The notes beneath the pieces were generated by a model. It made no database searches, was not told where the DNA came from, and worked only from the letters and a program-made list of their open reading frames with translations. Positions 1 through 7,989 of a stretch of 12,895 bases of DNA are shown piece by piece. The stretch spans positions 1 to 12,895 of the forward strand of contig SPDA01000016.1 of assembly GCA_004525155.1 (NCBI GenBank), read 5' to 3'. Numbering within the stretch: the stretch's first letter is position 1; the number at the start of each line of letters is the position of its first letter. The stretch is from Spirochaetales bacterium. GTDB lineage: Bacteria; Spirochaetota; Spirochaetia; SPDA01. The translations under genes and the position numbers were made by a program.

Positions 1-299
1 AGAATGTTTCTCGCAATTTTGTGCGAGGCGGCGCCCGTTTTATCCCTTATGAGGGAGGATGAAAGAACAGGTATAAAGGCGGAAGAAAAGGCGCCTTCCG
101 CCAGAAGCTTGCGCAGGTTGTTCGGGATGGTGAACACGGCGTTAAGCACGTCTGCCTCCCCGGAAGCGCCGAAAATACCGCCGATGACGGCAATTCGTAC
201 GAAACCCAGCACACGGGAAACAAGTGTAAGCAGCATGACGAGAAAGGTGTTTGACGCACTTTTTTTAAGACTTAGTTCTTTACTTTCCGGATTGTCCAT
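1..299 (-). CDS. murJ: Lipid II flippase MurJ (MviN), N-terminal part, runs off the window
   Basis: This open frame starts at ATG 297-299 and runs off the left edge, giving 99 complete codons. MurJ is an inner-membrane MOP-superfamily flippase that moves the peptidoglycan precursor lipid II to the periplasmic side. The visible part has a short charged N-terminus (residues 1-16), a first membrane segment (about 18-40) containing SRVLGFVR (28-35), and the family hallmark LRKLLAEGAFSSAFIPVL (62-79). By spacing, R29, R35, D50 and R63 match the functionally important R18, R24, D39 and R52 of E. coli MurJ. The start lies 20 bases inside the 3' end of tgt, in another frame, so the two genes are probably translationally coupled. 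An AGGGCAGGT stretch just upstream can serve as ribosome-binding site. The family call is confident; the rest of the protein is not visible. Confidence 0.93.
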   Translation of the reverse strand, partial: MDNPESKELSLKKSASNTFLVMLLTLVSRVLGFVRIAVIGGIFGASGEADVLNAVFTIPNNLRKLLAEGAFSSAFIPVLSSSLIRDKTGAASHKIARNI

Positions 300-1422
300 G
301 CTTACCTGCCCTGTAGACCTCGAGAAACTGTCTTTTAAACTCCGGAAAATTTCCGGCTTCAATACTTAATCGGATATTCTCCATAAATGAATTAATGAAA
401 TGCAGATTATGTTCAGTTGCAAGCATGGCGCCGAGGATCTCGTTGCACTTGAACAGGTGCCGGAGATAGGCTACCGAGTGGGACGAGCACGCGGTACAGG
501 TACAGGTTTCGTCAATGGGATCGCCGTTCAGCCTGTTCCATTCTTTTTTAAGCGCCAGGGGGCCTTTTTTCGTAAAGACGGTACCGTTCCGCGCTATTCT
601 GGTCGGAAACACGCAGTCGAACATGTCGATACCGGCTTCCACCGCCTCGAGAAGATACCCTGGCGTGCCGATTCCCATGACATACCGCGGCTTGTCGTCG
701 GGAAGAAGGCCTGCGGTAAAATGCAGGTATTCGCTGAAGATTTCAGGGGTCTCTCCAACGGACAACCCGCCGATAGCCACTCCCGGAAAATCCAGGTTGA
801 GGATTTCATGGGCGCTTTTTTCTCTTAAATCCCTGAAAAAATTACCCTGGATAATGCCGAAAACCGTGACTCCCCCTTCTTTTTCCCAGAACACGGCCCT
901 TTCCCTGGAACGTTCCGCCCAGGCAGTTGTTACTGCCGCCGCTTCGTAGGCTTTCTTATAGGTGATGCCGGGCGCGGTACAGACATCGAGAGGCATACAT
1001 ACATCACTCCCGAGGCACTGCTGGAAATCTATCACCGATTCCGGGGAAAGAGTGAACATGGTGCCGTCTATGTGAGATCTGAATTTTATGCCCTGGTCCG
1101 GGATGATTTTTCGAAAAGGAGCCAGAGAAAAAATCTGGTAGCCCCCGGAATCCGTCAGAATATTGCCGGTCCATCCCATAAACCGGTGCAGACCGGATAC
1201 GCTTTTAATGACGTCCCATCCCGGCCGTAAAAAGAGATGATAGGTATTGGCCAGGATCAGGTTGAACCCGATTCCCTGCACCGTCTTATGATGAAGGGCT
1301 TTTACGGTGCCGTTTGTTCCCACGGGCATGAATGCAGGGGTTTTCACAATTCCATGATTCAGGGTGAGCATCCCCGTTCTCGCTTTCGTAGCCTTGTCTC
1401 TGATATCTATTTTGAATTTCAT
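280..1422 (-). CDS. tgt: Queuine/preQ1 tRNA-guanine transglycosylase
   Basis: The product has 380 residues, the usual length for bacterial TGT. The enzyme exchanges the wobble guanine (G34) of GUN-anticodon tRNAs (Asp, Asn, His, Tyr) for preQ1, the first tRNA-bound step of queuosine synthesis, in the cytoplasm. Visible motifs are TDSGGYQIFSL (90-100, with the conserved Asp at 91), the GGLSVGE segment (218-224), MFDCVFPTRIARNG (267-280, nucleophile Asp 269), and a zinc site made by CTCTAC (C307, C309, C312) plus H338. The frame stays open upstream to 1785, but those 121 codons lie inside lptG and do not resemble TGT. The ATG at 1420-1422 starts the typical MKFKI sequence and has an AAGGA about 10 bases upstream. 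It follows lptG by 47 bases, with no terminator between, and overlaps murJ by 20 bases. No queuosine-synthesis gene is adjacent. Confidence 0.97.
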   Translation of the reverse strand: MKFKIDIRDKATKARTGMLTLNHGIVKTPAFMPVGTNGTVKALHHKTVQGIGFNLILANTYHLFLRPGWDVIKSVSGLHRFMGWTGNILTDSGGYQIFSLAPFRKIIPDQGIKFRSHIDGTMFTLSPESVIDFQQCLGSDVCMPLDVCTAPGITYKKAYEAAAVTTAWAERSRERAVFWEKEGGVTVFGIIQGNFFRDLREKSAHEILNLDFPGVAIGGLSVGETPEIFSEYLHFTAGLLPDDKPRYVMGIGTPGYLLEAVEAGIDMFDCVFPTRIARNGTVFTKKGPLALKKEWNRLNGDPIDETCTCTACSSHSVAYLRHLFKCNEILGAMLATEHNLHFINSFMENIRLSIEAGNFPEFKRQFLEVYRAGKHGQSGK

Positions 1423-1432
1423 TCCGGGCAGT

Positions 1433-1437
1433 TCCTT
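1433..1437 (-). promoter_or_regulatory. Ribosome-binding site that fixes the tgt start
   Basis: On the minus strand AAGGA lies 10 bases before ATG 1420-1422, in the 47-base gap after the lptG stop. It supports the 380-residue form of Tgt over the 501-residue reading, which would begin inside lptG. Confidence 0.6.
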
Positions 1438-1469
1438 TACGGTTGCATGAATATAGAGGTTTTCAGGTA

Positions 1470-2549
1470 TCAGGTCCTGGCGTTCCTGAAAAGCCAGATA
1501 CCCGGAAACAGGAAAATAAGAAACGGCGCCCATGCTCCGGCCAGGGGAGGAAGGTATCCAAGTTTTGCGAAAAGAACCGTTATCATCTGTGTTATGTAAT
1601 AGAGCACCGTAAGGCCGAGGCTGGTGAGCAGGCTCATGAGAAGGATGTTTTTCTTGAACCTTCCCCCAAGGGCGCTGGATATAAAGGCCACGATAAAGGG
1701 CAGAAGAGCGTAGGAGAAACGCTTGTAATACTCGGTAAGAGAGCCGCGGAAATCCTGTCCGGATTTTCGGAGTACGGAAAACCATTCCTCCGCCTCTTCC
1801 ATGGTCATTTCTTCCACGTTCCGCACGTTTTTTCTGAAGGTGGCCGGTATTTCGGTGAGATAAGGCTCGACGCCTTTGTCCATCTTCTGTTCACCCATGA
1901 AACTGCGGTCCTCGTTCCAAGTGAAAATGCGCGCCATGGATAAAGTCCAGGCTTCGTTTTCCCATCGCGCCTGGTCCGCGTAAACGATCCGGTCAACCGA
2001 CCCGTCTTGCGCAAACATCACCACACTGAGGCCCGATATTGATTGCGATGAATCGTTATAAAAAACCGCATGGTAAACGGTATCGAAATCGGAACTTATT
2101 ATGGTGATGTCGGAATTATTCAGGGAACTCGGCTGCTTGAGCAGGGTCTTGGAAAGTTCATTTTTTATCTTGAAAGTTTTTATGACTATTTTTTCTTCAA
2201 AAATAAAACTTCCCAGGCTGAAAAGAAAACCAAGAAACAGCAGCGGCAGGACAAAACGCATAAGCGAAATGCCGGATCCGAAAACAGCGATGAGTTCATT
2301 GTTCGCGTAAAGGGAACCGAGACTGAAGGATATGGCGAACAGAAGCGCTATGGGAACGGCGAAGGAGAGGCACTTCGGAAGATAATACAGCGCTACCTTG
2401 GCTATTTCCTTCAGGGGTACATCATAATTAAGATACCGCCACAGGTTGGCGAACAGGTCCACCAGTTCGAGTATAAGAATAAAAAAAATACAGGCCAGCA
2501 GAAAAATCGGTACAAATATTTTTAAAACCATGAAATTGAGAATTTTCAT
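1470..2549 (-). CDS. lptG: LptG-like permease of the YjgP/YjgQ family (envelope lipid export)
   Basis: The product has 359 residues, close to E. coli LptG (360). LptF and LptG form the membrane part of the LptB2FG transporter that extracts LPS (or a related lipid) from the inner membrane for the Lpt bridge to the outer membrane. Hydrophobic segments lie at about 10-35, 52-80, 98-118, 278-297, 302-325 and 337-353, giving the family pattern of three helices, a periplasmic beta domain (about 120-270) and three more helices. The cytoplasmic loop NNELIAVFGSGISLMRF (83-99) is the conserved one, and the C-terminal GYLPPLAGAW (331-340) is typical. The frame is open to 2612, but the ATG at 2547-2549 gives the normal MKILNFMVLKIF start, overlaps the preceding stop as ATGA, and has AAGGG 7 bases upstream. 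The LptG versus LptF assignment rests on gene order and C-terminal sequence and is less certain than the family. The transported lipid cannot be told from sequence. Confidence 0.88.
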   Translation of the reverse strand: MKILNFMVLKIFVPIFLLACIFFILILELVDLFANLWRYLNYDVPLKEIAKVALYYLPKCLSFAVPIALLFAISFSLGSLYANNELIAVFGSGISLMRFVLPLLFLGFLFSLGSFIFEEKIVIKTFKIKNELSKTLLKQPSSLNNSDITIISSDFDTVYHAVFYNDSSQSISGLSVVMFAQDGSVDRIVYADQARWENEAWTLSMARIFTWNEDRSFMGEQKMDKGVEPYLTEIPATFRKNVRNVEEMTMEEAEEWFSVLRKSGQDFRGSLTEYYKRFSYALLPFIVAFISSALGGRFKKNILLMSLLTSLGLTVLYYITQMITVLFAKLGYLPPLAGAWAPFLIFLFPGIWLFRNART

Positions 2550-3829
2550 CGCTTGGCCCTTACAAAAAAGGCGCTTACACCGAGGAGCAATATGACGGCA
2601 TTCGGTATCCACATGGATGGAAATGCCGGAAAGGACAGCCGTATTCCCATGGTCTGGCCGGCGAAAAGCATTCCCCAGTAAAACGTGGCTACCAGAACGC
2701 CGATTCCGAAACCGACTGAACGCCCGCTTCTCCTGGTGAACAGGCCCACCGGATAAGCGAAAATGATAAAGAAAAAACAGGAGAAGGGCACGGCAAACTT
2801 CTTGTAAAATTCTAGTTTATACATGTCCAGAGAACGGTCCGTTATCTTCTTTTCTTTCGCGGCCCGGATTTCACCATAGGTTTTTTTGATTCCGGCCAGG
2901 AAACTGTCCAGGGAATAATGTTTTAATTCTAGGGTGTCGGTCAGTCCCCTGTATTCGGCGGAAAGATTTCTCGACAGCGTACCGATCCTCTCCCGGTTTT
3001 TCTGAATCTGAGAATTCAGATCCTTCTGTTTTTTCTGGATGGCCAGGTAAACGTCGTAGGAAGTCATTTCACTCGGGCCCGGGTTACGTATGCTGAAGAC
3101 AATGTCCTTGAGGAGAATATTGTAGAGCATGCCGCCGGAAACAAGATATTCAAACTGGTTTCTTTTTTTCGGGTCCAGGGTGTGACTGAAAACGTTTTCA
3201 AGCTTCAAAGAAATTACCCCTTCCTGTTCCTTGTTTTCCACAAGGCTGGCATAGGACGCAGTTATAATCCTGTCGTACTGCTCCGGGGTCTTGTCGAAGA
3301 TAAGAAGCCTGTTTATCGTGTTTCCCTTGACATTGCCCGTGACGATGATGCTGTTCTGGTACCGTTTTATCGAATACGATTCCAGCTCAATTTCGGGATT
3401 TCTGTAAATGAGATTTCTGTACAGTTTGCCGAGGTTGAGTGTTCCCCGCGGGAGAAAGTAATCGTTTAAGACAAATGAAACGAGCGAAAAGGCTATACCG
3501 AGAATCAGGAGGGGAAGAAACAGCTTTCTGTCGGGAACCCCGCAGGCCCTGAAGGCGAGGACCTCGTTATCCGAGGAAAACCTGCCCACAGCCATGAGAG
3601 CGCCTACGAGGGCGCCGAAGGGTATCGAAAGGGAAAGGATAAGCGGCAGCGAATAAACGATAAGCAGGAGTACGTCCGAAAAGGGAACGTGCTTGGAAAG
3701 GATGTCCTCCGCCAGCAGGGGGAGCTGGTTAACAAAAAATATAAAGAAAAAGAAGGAGAAGGAAACGGCAAAGGAAAGAGTGAATTCCTTTGCTACATAT
3801 CTGTATAAACGGAAATATCGTCTTCCCAT
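2546..3829 (-). CDS. lptF: LptF-like permease of the YjgP/YjgQ family with extended helical periplasmic region
   Basis: The product has 427 residues, about 60 more than E. coli LptF (366). It is the likely partner of the following LptG-like protein in an LptB2FG-type complex. Membrane segments lie at about 17-35, 52-80, 102-123, 345-364, 372-393 and 403-423. The family loop SDNEVLAFRACGVPDRKL (86-103) follows the second segment, and RRSGRSVGFGIGVL (366-379) precedes the fifth. A beta-rich periplasmic domain spans about 125-255. The extra length is a charged, Lys/Glu/Gln-rich, probably helical or coiled-coil stretch at about 256-343, just before helix 4. The ATG at 3827-3829 lies 9 bases after the dut stop, without a strong Shine-Dalgarno, so reinitiation after dut is likely. 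The stop overlaps the lptG start as ATGA. The LptF label fits the order and the C-terminus; the family is sure. Confidence 0.88.
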   Translation of the reverse strand: MGRRYFRLYRYVAKEFTLSFAVSFSFFFFIFFVNQLPLLAEDILSKHVPFSDVLLLIVYSLPLILSLSIPFGALVGALMAVGRFSSDNEVLAFRACGVPDRKLFLPLLILGIAFSLVSFVLNDYFLPRGTLNLGKLYRNLIYRNPEIELESYSIKRYQNSIIVTGNVKGNTINRLLIFDKTPEQYDRIITASYASLVENKEQEGVISLKLENVFSHTLDPKKRNQFEYLVSGGMLYNILLKDIVFSIRNPGPSEMTSYDVYLAIQKKQKDLNSQIQKNRERIGTLSRNLSAEYRGLTDTLELKHYSLDSFLAGIKKTYGEIRAAKEKKITDRSLDMYKLEFYKKFAVPFSCFFFIIFAYPVGLFTRRSGRSVGFGIGVLVATFYWGMLFAGQTMGIRLSFPAFPSMWIPNAVILLLGVSAFFVRAKR

Positions 3830-3838
3830 ATCAGCTGT

Positions 3839-4282
3839 TCACACACCTGTGGATCCGAATCCGCCCCCGCCGCGTACGGTGCCGTCCAATTCGTCCCGGA
3901 CGTCAAAATCCGCCCGCAGCACCGGCGAGAATACAATCTGGGCAATTCTGTCGCCCGGATTGATTACGAAGGGCTCCTTGCCGTGATTTATCAGTATTAT
4001 CCTAATTTCACCGCGGAAGTCGCTGTCTATGGTACCCGGAGAATTGACAATCGAAATTCCGTGCCTGAAAGCGAGTCCTGAACGGTGCCGTATCTGCCCC
4101 TCCACACCCGGGGGGATGGACATGGCGACACCTGTTGCGACCGATACCATGGCGCCCGGCTCACAGACCAGGGCAGTATCCAGAGCCGCGCGCAGGTCAG
4201 CGCCCGCCGCTCCGGCGGTGGCATAGCCGGGTTCGAGTTCTTTGCGGGTAAGGGTAATGGAAACGCGCATATTGATACTCAT
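3839..4282 (-). CDS. dut: dUTP diphosphatase (trimeric dUTPase)
   Basis: The product has 147 residues, normal for the homotrimeric family. It hydrolyses dUTP to dUMP and diphosphate in the cytoplasm, keeping uracil out of DNA and supplying dUMP for thymidylate synthesis. All five family motifs are present: motif 1 AGAADLRA-like at 23-32, motif 2 RSGLA (67-71), motif 3 PGTIDSDFRGEI (82-93, catalytic Asp 86), motif 4 PGDRIAQIVF (109-118), and the glycine-rich C-terminal motif 5 RGGGGFGSTG (137-146) that closes over the nucleotide. The ATG at 4280-4282 overlaps the M16 peptidase stop as ATGA. An alternative in-frame ATG lies at residue 5 (4268-4270). Neither has a good ribosome-binding site, so translation is probably coupled to the upstream gene. 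A pnp, M16 peptidase, dut order is also familiar from the Bacillus pnp region. Confidence 0.97.
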   Translation of the reverse strand: MSINMRVSITLTRKELEPGYATAGAAGADLRAALDTALVCEPGAMVSVATGVAMSIPPGVEGQIRHRSGLAFRHGISIVNSPGTIDSDFRGEIRIILINHGKEPFVINPGDRIAQIVFSPVLRADFDVRDELDGTVRGGGGFGSTGV

Positions 4283-5535
4283 ATAAAACTATACTTTTTG
4301 CGTTTATGCAAATTTCTTGTGCCGAAAGCGAGTAGATTCAGGTTTTCCGTTCCCAGCAGCGAACCGGTAAGTTTTTCAAGATTTTCCCTTTTCGTGTTTT
4401 TAAGAAACGCGATGGATTCCTGAACAGAGTGAATTGTTTCGCCCTGGATATAATGGCGGACCATACGCTTCATTCTGGTTTCCATGTCTTCCATGGAAAG
4501 AATCATGCTGCCGCAGAGATGGGAAACGGCGTCCTTCAGTTCTTCCGAGGAAGGCGGTTCCTTCTGCAGGGCTGTTATTTCCCCGTGCATGGCTTTGAGA
4601 AGCGGCGAAAGAAGGTCCGGAGAGGTATTGGCATAAAAACACCAGAGCCCGGTACAGGAAAAAAAAGTCCGGAGTGAAAAGATCGAGTAGCAGAGGCCTG
4701 AACGCTCGCGGAGGTTCTGAAAAAGCCTTGAGCTCATGGACTCTCCCATGACCGTACTGAGGACAAAAAAATGGTAAAATTCCGCTGCCGTTGAAAAAAC
4801 CGGGAAGGAGGTCCCGAGATAAACCTGCACCTGGTTGAAACTGGCCGAATCATACTCCCAGGAAGGCTTCCGGGACGGCGGCCTCCGTTTTACAGGCACG
4901 AATTTCCGCGGCTTCAAGGTGATGCCTGATTCGAGCAGTTCCATGACCTGGCCGAGGTTGAAATTACCGGCTACCGATATGAGCAGATTTTCGGGGCTGA
5001 GCAGTTTTTCGTAAAACCGGCAGAGATCGGCGTATTCCGCGTTTTGAATATCCTCCATTTCGCCGGTAATTTTTCTGGCCAGGGGGTGATCGTGCCAGAG
5101 CCGGGAAAGAAACCTGTCATAGGCTCTTTCTTCGGGAGAATCTTCATATTCCCGTATTTCATTTATGATGACCTGTTTTTCCCGGCTGAATTCATCCTCC
5201 GGCAGCCTGGAGTTGAATACCATGTCCGTAAGAACATCGATAGCGATTCGCAGGTGTTTTTTCGGGAGGGTACAGTACACACATATCTGTTCCTTCTCGG
5301 TAAAGGCGTTTACGCTTCCGCCCACCTTGTCCAGGGCCTGCACAATCTGAAAGGCAGTCCGCCCTCCGGTGCCCTTGAAAAACATATGTTCCAGAAAGTG
5401 CGAAAAACCCTTCTGGTTCTCCTGCTCGTCTCTGGATCCTTTGAGGATCCAGAGACCAAGAGATACTGTCTGTGTGTGGGAAACTGTTTCAGCCAGGACG
5501 GGAATCCCGCAGGAAAGCCGTCCCTTTGAAATCAA
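4279..5535 (-). CDS. M16-family zinc metallopeptidase (mitochondrial-processing-peptidase-like, MlpA/YmxG type)
   Basis: The product has 418 residues and lacks a signal peptide or membrane segment, so it is probably cytoplasmic. It carries the inverted zinc motif HFLEH (H46, E49, H50) with the third ligand at E126 in [14 protein letters not shown], giving the M16 spacing. The second domain keeps the conserved Arg/Tyr substrate-clamp region, [10 protein letters not shown] (275-284). Both halves of the clamshell are therefore present and the active site looks intact. Relatives include the MPP beta subunit and the Bacillus protease encoded downstream of pnp; the substrate is unknown. The start is TTG (5533-5535), overlapping the pnp stop as TTGA, with GGAG 6 bases upstream; no suitable ATG lies near the family's N-terminus. 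The stop overlaps the dut ATG. A perfect hairpin lies within codons 27-36 (separate entry). Confidence 0.93.
   Translation of the reverse strand: MISKGRLSCGIPVLAETVSHTQTVSLGLWILKGSRDEQENQKGFSHFLEHMFFKGTGGRTAFQIVQALDKVGGSVNAFTEKEQICVYCTLPKKHLRIAIDVLTDMVFNSRLPEDEFSREKQVIINEIREYEDSPEERAYDRFLSRLWHDHPLARKITGEMEDIQNAEYADLCRFYEKLLSPENLLISVAGNFNLGQVMELLESGITLKPRKFVPVKRRPPSRKPSWEYDSASFNQVQVYLGTSFPVFSTAAEFYHFFVLSTVMGESMSSRLFQNLRERSGLCYSIFSLRTFFSCTGLWCFYANTSPDLLSPLLKAMHGEITALQKEPPSSEELKDAVSHLCGSMILSMEDMETRMKRMVRHYIQGETIHSVQESIAFLKNTKRENLEKLTGSLLGTENLNLLAFGTRNLHKRKKYSFI
5428..5456 (-). repeat. Perfect 12-bp inverted repeat with 5-base loop inside the M16 peptidase gene
   Basis: The arms at 5428-5439 and 5445-5456 are perfectly complementary (GTCTCTGGATCC and GGATCCAGAGAC) around five loop bases at 5440-5444. 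In the mRNA this is a strong stem-loop covering codons 27-36 of the M16 gene, about 75 bases after the pnp stop codon. No U-run follows on the transcribed side, so it is not a standard intrinsic terminator. A role in RNA processing, pnp 3'-end stability or translational control is possible but not shown. Confidence 0.7.
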
Positions 5536-7673
5536 GTCTTTCTCCAGCGCGGTTCGGGAGGAGCTTCCTCGGCTGCGGCGTCCTCGGGCTCGCCGGTATC
5601 GTTGGCGTCCACATAGCTCAAATTAAGCCTTCCCATCTTGTCAATTTCAACCAGTTTGATTTTGACCTGCTGATCAAGCGAAAGCACATCTTCCACTTTG
5701 TTGACACGCTTCCTCGAAAGCTTCGAGATATGACAGAGACCTTCCTTTCCCGGAAGTATTTCTATAAACGCGCCGAAATCCATAATCCTCCGGACCGTGC
5801 CGTCGTAAATTCTTCCGACTTCCGGTTCCTCGATCATGGCCTTAATCATGCGTTCAGCATCTTCAGCCGTTTTCTGAAGTTTGCCGTAAATCGTGACTTT
5901 TCCGTCGTTTTCGATATTGATGTTTACGTCGTTCTTCTCCGAAATGGCCTTTATATTTTTGCCGCCCGGACCGATGATGGCGCCTATCTTATCCGTATCC
6001 ACCTGAAAATTGATGATTTTCGGGGCGAACTCGGAAATGGTACTGCTCGGGACGGCAATGGTTTTATTCATGATTTCCAGTATGTGAAGTCTTCCCCTCC
6101 GCGCCTGTTCGAGGGCAGTCCTCATTATTTCCGCACTTACTCCGGATATTTTGATATCCATCTGAAAAGCGGTGATGCCGTTCTCGGTGCCCGCAACCTT
6201 GAAATCCATATCGCCGAGATGGTCCTCTTCGCCGAGAATGTCGCTTAAGACAACGGTGTTGTTATTGTCCGTTACCAGACCCATGGCGATGCCGGCCACC
6301 GGTTTCTTTATCGGGACCCCCGCGTTGAGAAGCGAGAGTGTGCCGGCACAGACCGTAGCCATGGAGGAGCTGCCGTTCGACTCGAGCACTTCGGAAACGA
6401 TGCGGATGGTGTAGGGAAAATCATCCTTCGCAGGAAGAACACCCGCCACCGCGCGCTTTGCAAGGTTTCCATGACCGATTTCACGTCTGCCCGTCCCGAG
6501 CCTGCCGGTTTCTCCTACGGAAAAGGGCGGAAAGTTATAGTGCAGCATGAAATAGTCGTAACGTTTCTCCCCGTCGATATCGTCCATAATCTGCTCGTCG
6601 AAAACAGTACCGAGGGTTGTAATGGCGAGGGCCTGTGTTTCCCCCCTGGTAAAGAGAGCGGAACCGTGAGTCCTGGGCAGGACATCGATTTCACAGTCAA
6701 TGGGCCGTATGTCCTCCGGGCCCCGACCGTCGGTCCGGACTTTCCGCTCGAGAATGGACTTCCGGACTATCTCGTATTCCATGTCTTCAAACAGTGCGGA
6801 GAAAAGACCTTTTTCCTCGTCCGGTATGGAATCCTTGAAATTTTCCAGGGTCTCTTCCTTCACTGCCCTGATGGCGTCCCTGCGGTTGTTTTTACCCATT
6901 ACAAAACAGGCCGTCTCCAGCCTGGCTTCGGCAAAGGTCCTGACAGCCGTTTCCTGGGACAGTTTTTTATCGGAAGCGGAAATGACGATTTTTTTCTTTC
7001 CAGCGACACGCCGCAGTTCATTAAGCGCCGTGCAGATATCGACGATGGAACTCCGTGCCTTTTCGATGGCATTAAGGAGAATCTCCTCGGAAATTTCCTT
7101 GGCGCCGCCTTCCACCATGGTAATGCCGTGCTCGGTACCGGCCACAATTATTTCCAGCTGGCTTTCCGCGATCTGTGCAAAAGTGGGATTGATTATATAT
7201 TCGTTATTGCAGTAAGCCACCCTGACCGCGCCGATGGGCCCGTCAAAAGGTATGTCGGAAATAACCACGGCAGCCGAGGCCGCGACAATTGCGACAACAT
7301 CCGGCGGGTTAAGCATGTCCGTTGAAATCGTTGTGGGAACAACCTGTATGTCTCTTTTGAATTTCTTGTCGAAAAGTGGCCGCATGGGTCTGTCGATGAG
7401 TCTGGAGACTAGTATCTCCTTGTCCCTCGGCCTTCCCTCGCGTTTCATGAAGCCCCCGGGGATTTTGCCGGCTGCGTAGTATTTTTCGTTATATTCTACC
7501 TGCAGGGGAACATAATCGAGGCCTTCGACCTCCTGTTCCGAGCAGCATACGGTGGCGAGTACTACCCCTCCGCCGAATTTCGCGACCACGGCACCGTTTG
7601 CCTGTTTGGCCATTTTACCTGTTTCTAATAATAGTTCATTATCTCCAAGTTTTATACTGACTTGATGTGTCAT
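5532..7673 (-). CDS. pnp: Polyribonucleotide nucleotidyltransferase (PNPase)
   Basis: The product has 713 residues, the standard length. PNPase is a trimeric 3'-to-5' phosphorolytic exoribonuclease of mRNA decay that can also add tails in reverse. In order it has a first RNase PH domain (about 10-145, with [14 protein letters not shown] 75-88), an all-helical linker (about 240-320), the catalytic second RNase PH domain (about 325-545), a KH domain with IIGPGGK (566-572) and an S1 domain (about 618-688). The phosphate-binding SNGSSSMA (432-439) and the acidic catalytic DHLGDMD (484-490) are intact. A short acidic, proline-containing tail (about 690-713) follows. The ATG at 7671-7673 has an AGGAAGGA ribosome-binding site directly upstream. 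It starts 24 bases after rpsO, the classic rpsO-pnp pair, but I see no hairpin terminator between them. The stop overlaps the TTG of the next gene. Confidence 0.98.
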   Translation of the reverse strand: MTHQVSIKLGDNELLLETGKMAKQANGAVVAKFGGGVVLATVCCSEQEVEGLDYVPLQVEYNEKYYAAGKIPGGFMKREGRPRDKEILVSRLIDRPMRPLFDKKFKRDIQVVPTTISTDMLNPPDVVAIVAASAAVVISDIPFDGPIGAVRVAYCNNEYIINPTFAQIAESQLEIIVAGTEHGITMVEGGAKEISEEILLNAIEKARSSIVDICTALNELRRVAGKKKIVISASDKKLSQETAVRTFAEARLETACFVMGKNNRRDAIRAVKEETLENFKDSIPDEEKGLFSALFEDMEYEIVRKSILERKVRTDGRGPEDIRPIDCEIDVLPRTHGSALFTRGETQALAITTLGTVFDEQIMDDIDGEKRYDYFMLHYNFPPFSVGETGRLGTGRREIGHGNLAKRAVAGVLPAKDDFPYTIRIVSEVLESNGSSSMATVCAGTLSLLNAGVPIKKPVAGIAMGLVTDNNNTVVLSDILGEEDHLGDMDFKVAGTENGITAFQMDIKISGVSAEIMRTALEQARRGRLHILEIMNKTIAVPSSTISEFAPKIINFQVDTDKIGAIIGPGGKNIKAISEKNDVNINIENDGKVTIYGKLQKTAEDAERMIKAMIEEPEVGRIYDGTVRRIMDFGAFIEILPGKEGLCHISKLSRKRVNKVEDVLSLDQQVKIKLVEIDKMGRLNLSYVDANDTGEPEDAAAEEAPPEPRWRKT
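5542..5545 (-). promoter_or_regulatory. Ribosome-binding site supporting a TTG start for the M16 peptidase
   Basis: GGAG on the minus strand lies 6 bases upstream of TTG 5533-5535. It supports the non-ATG start, which shares bases with the pnp TGA. It sits inside the last codons of pnp. Confidence 0.6.
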
Positions 7674-7697
7674 TCTTCCTTCCTAGTTCTTAATACT

Positions 7698-7967
7698 TTA
7701 TTTTCTCAAACCGAGCTTCTTTATAAGCGCCCGGTATCCTTCAAGGTTCGTCCGCTTGAGGTATTTCAGAAGCCTCCGCCTCTGACCTACAAGCTTCAGC
7801 AGACCTCTCCGGGAATTGTGGTCCTTCTTATGAATCTTAAAATGCTCCGTCAGCTCCTTAATCCTGTTCGTGAGCAGAGCAATCTGAACCTCCGTTGAAC
7901 CCGTGTCCTGTTCGCTTTTGCCGAAATCCTTTATCAATTCCAGCCTTTCTTCTTTTACAACTGCCAT
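7698..7967 (-). CDS. rpsO: 30S ribosomal protein S15
   Basis: The product has 89 residues, exactly the family length. S15 is a primary 16S rRNA binder that organises the central domain of the small subunit. The conserved core [15 protein letters not shown] (22-36), the [12 protein letters not shown] segment (45-56) and the C-terminal [10 protein letters not shown] stretch (62-71) are all present. The ATG at 7965-7967 has an AAGGAG six bases upstream, the strongest ribosome-binding site in the window, as expected for a highly translated ribosomal protein inside a polycistronic message. It lies 22 bases after ribF and 24 bases before pnp. S15 often represses its own mRNA through a structured leader. 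The leader would here lie mostly inside the ribF 3' end; I could not make out a defined pseudoknot. Confidence 0.99.
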   Translation of the reverse strand: MAVVKEERLELIKDFGKSEQDTGSTEVQIALLTNRIKELTEHFKIHKKDHNSRRGLLKLVGQRRRLLKYLKRTNLEGYRALIKKLGLRK

Positions 7968-7973
7968 GACAAT

Positions 7974-7979
7974 CTCCTT
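7974..7979 (-). promoter_or_regulatory. Strong ribosome-binding site of rpsO
   Basis: AAGGAG on the minus strand lies 6 bases before ATG 7965-7967, in the 22-base ribF-rpsO gap. It is the best match to the anti-Shine-Dalgarno in the window and suggests that S15 initiates independently of upstream translation. Confidence 0.75.
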
Positions 7980-7989
7980 GTTTCACTTC

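Noticed and set aside
342..356. Short palindrome near the end of tgt (arms CCGGAAA and TTTCCGG)
   Set aside because: The arms meet at a single central base, so only about 5 pairs could form around a usable loop; it lies in coding sequence and is probably chance.
1423..1785. N-terminal extension of 121 codons on tgt
   Set aside because: The frame is open but lies within lptG on the same strand, the translation has no TGT similarity, and the ATG at 1420-1422 has a ribosome-binding site and the normal family N-terminus.
2550..2612. Longer start for the LptG-like gene
   Set aside because: The extra 21 residues are Cys/Arg-rich, overlap the lptF 3' end, and would precede the first membrane helix abnormally. 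The ATG at 2547-2549 with the ATGA overlap fits the family.
3006..3021. Small overlapping hairpins in the lptF helical insertion
   Set aside because: The 6-7 bp stems compete with each other and coincide with a repetitive Gln/Ser/Lys-coding stretch; no functional sign.
6471..7325. Plus-strand open frame of 284 codons opposite pnp
   Set aside because: It is antisense to conserved PNPase sequence with no family features; treated as a shadow.
7674..7697. Terminator or attenuator between rpsO and pnp
   Set aside because: The 24-base gap shows no stem followed by a U-run; it holds only the pnp ribosome-binding site.
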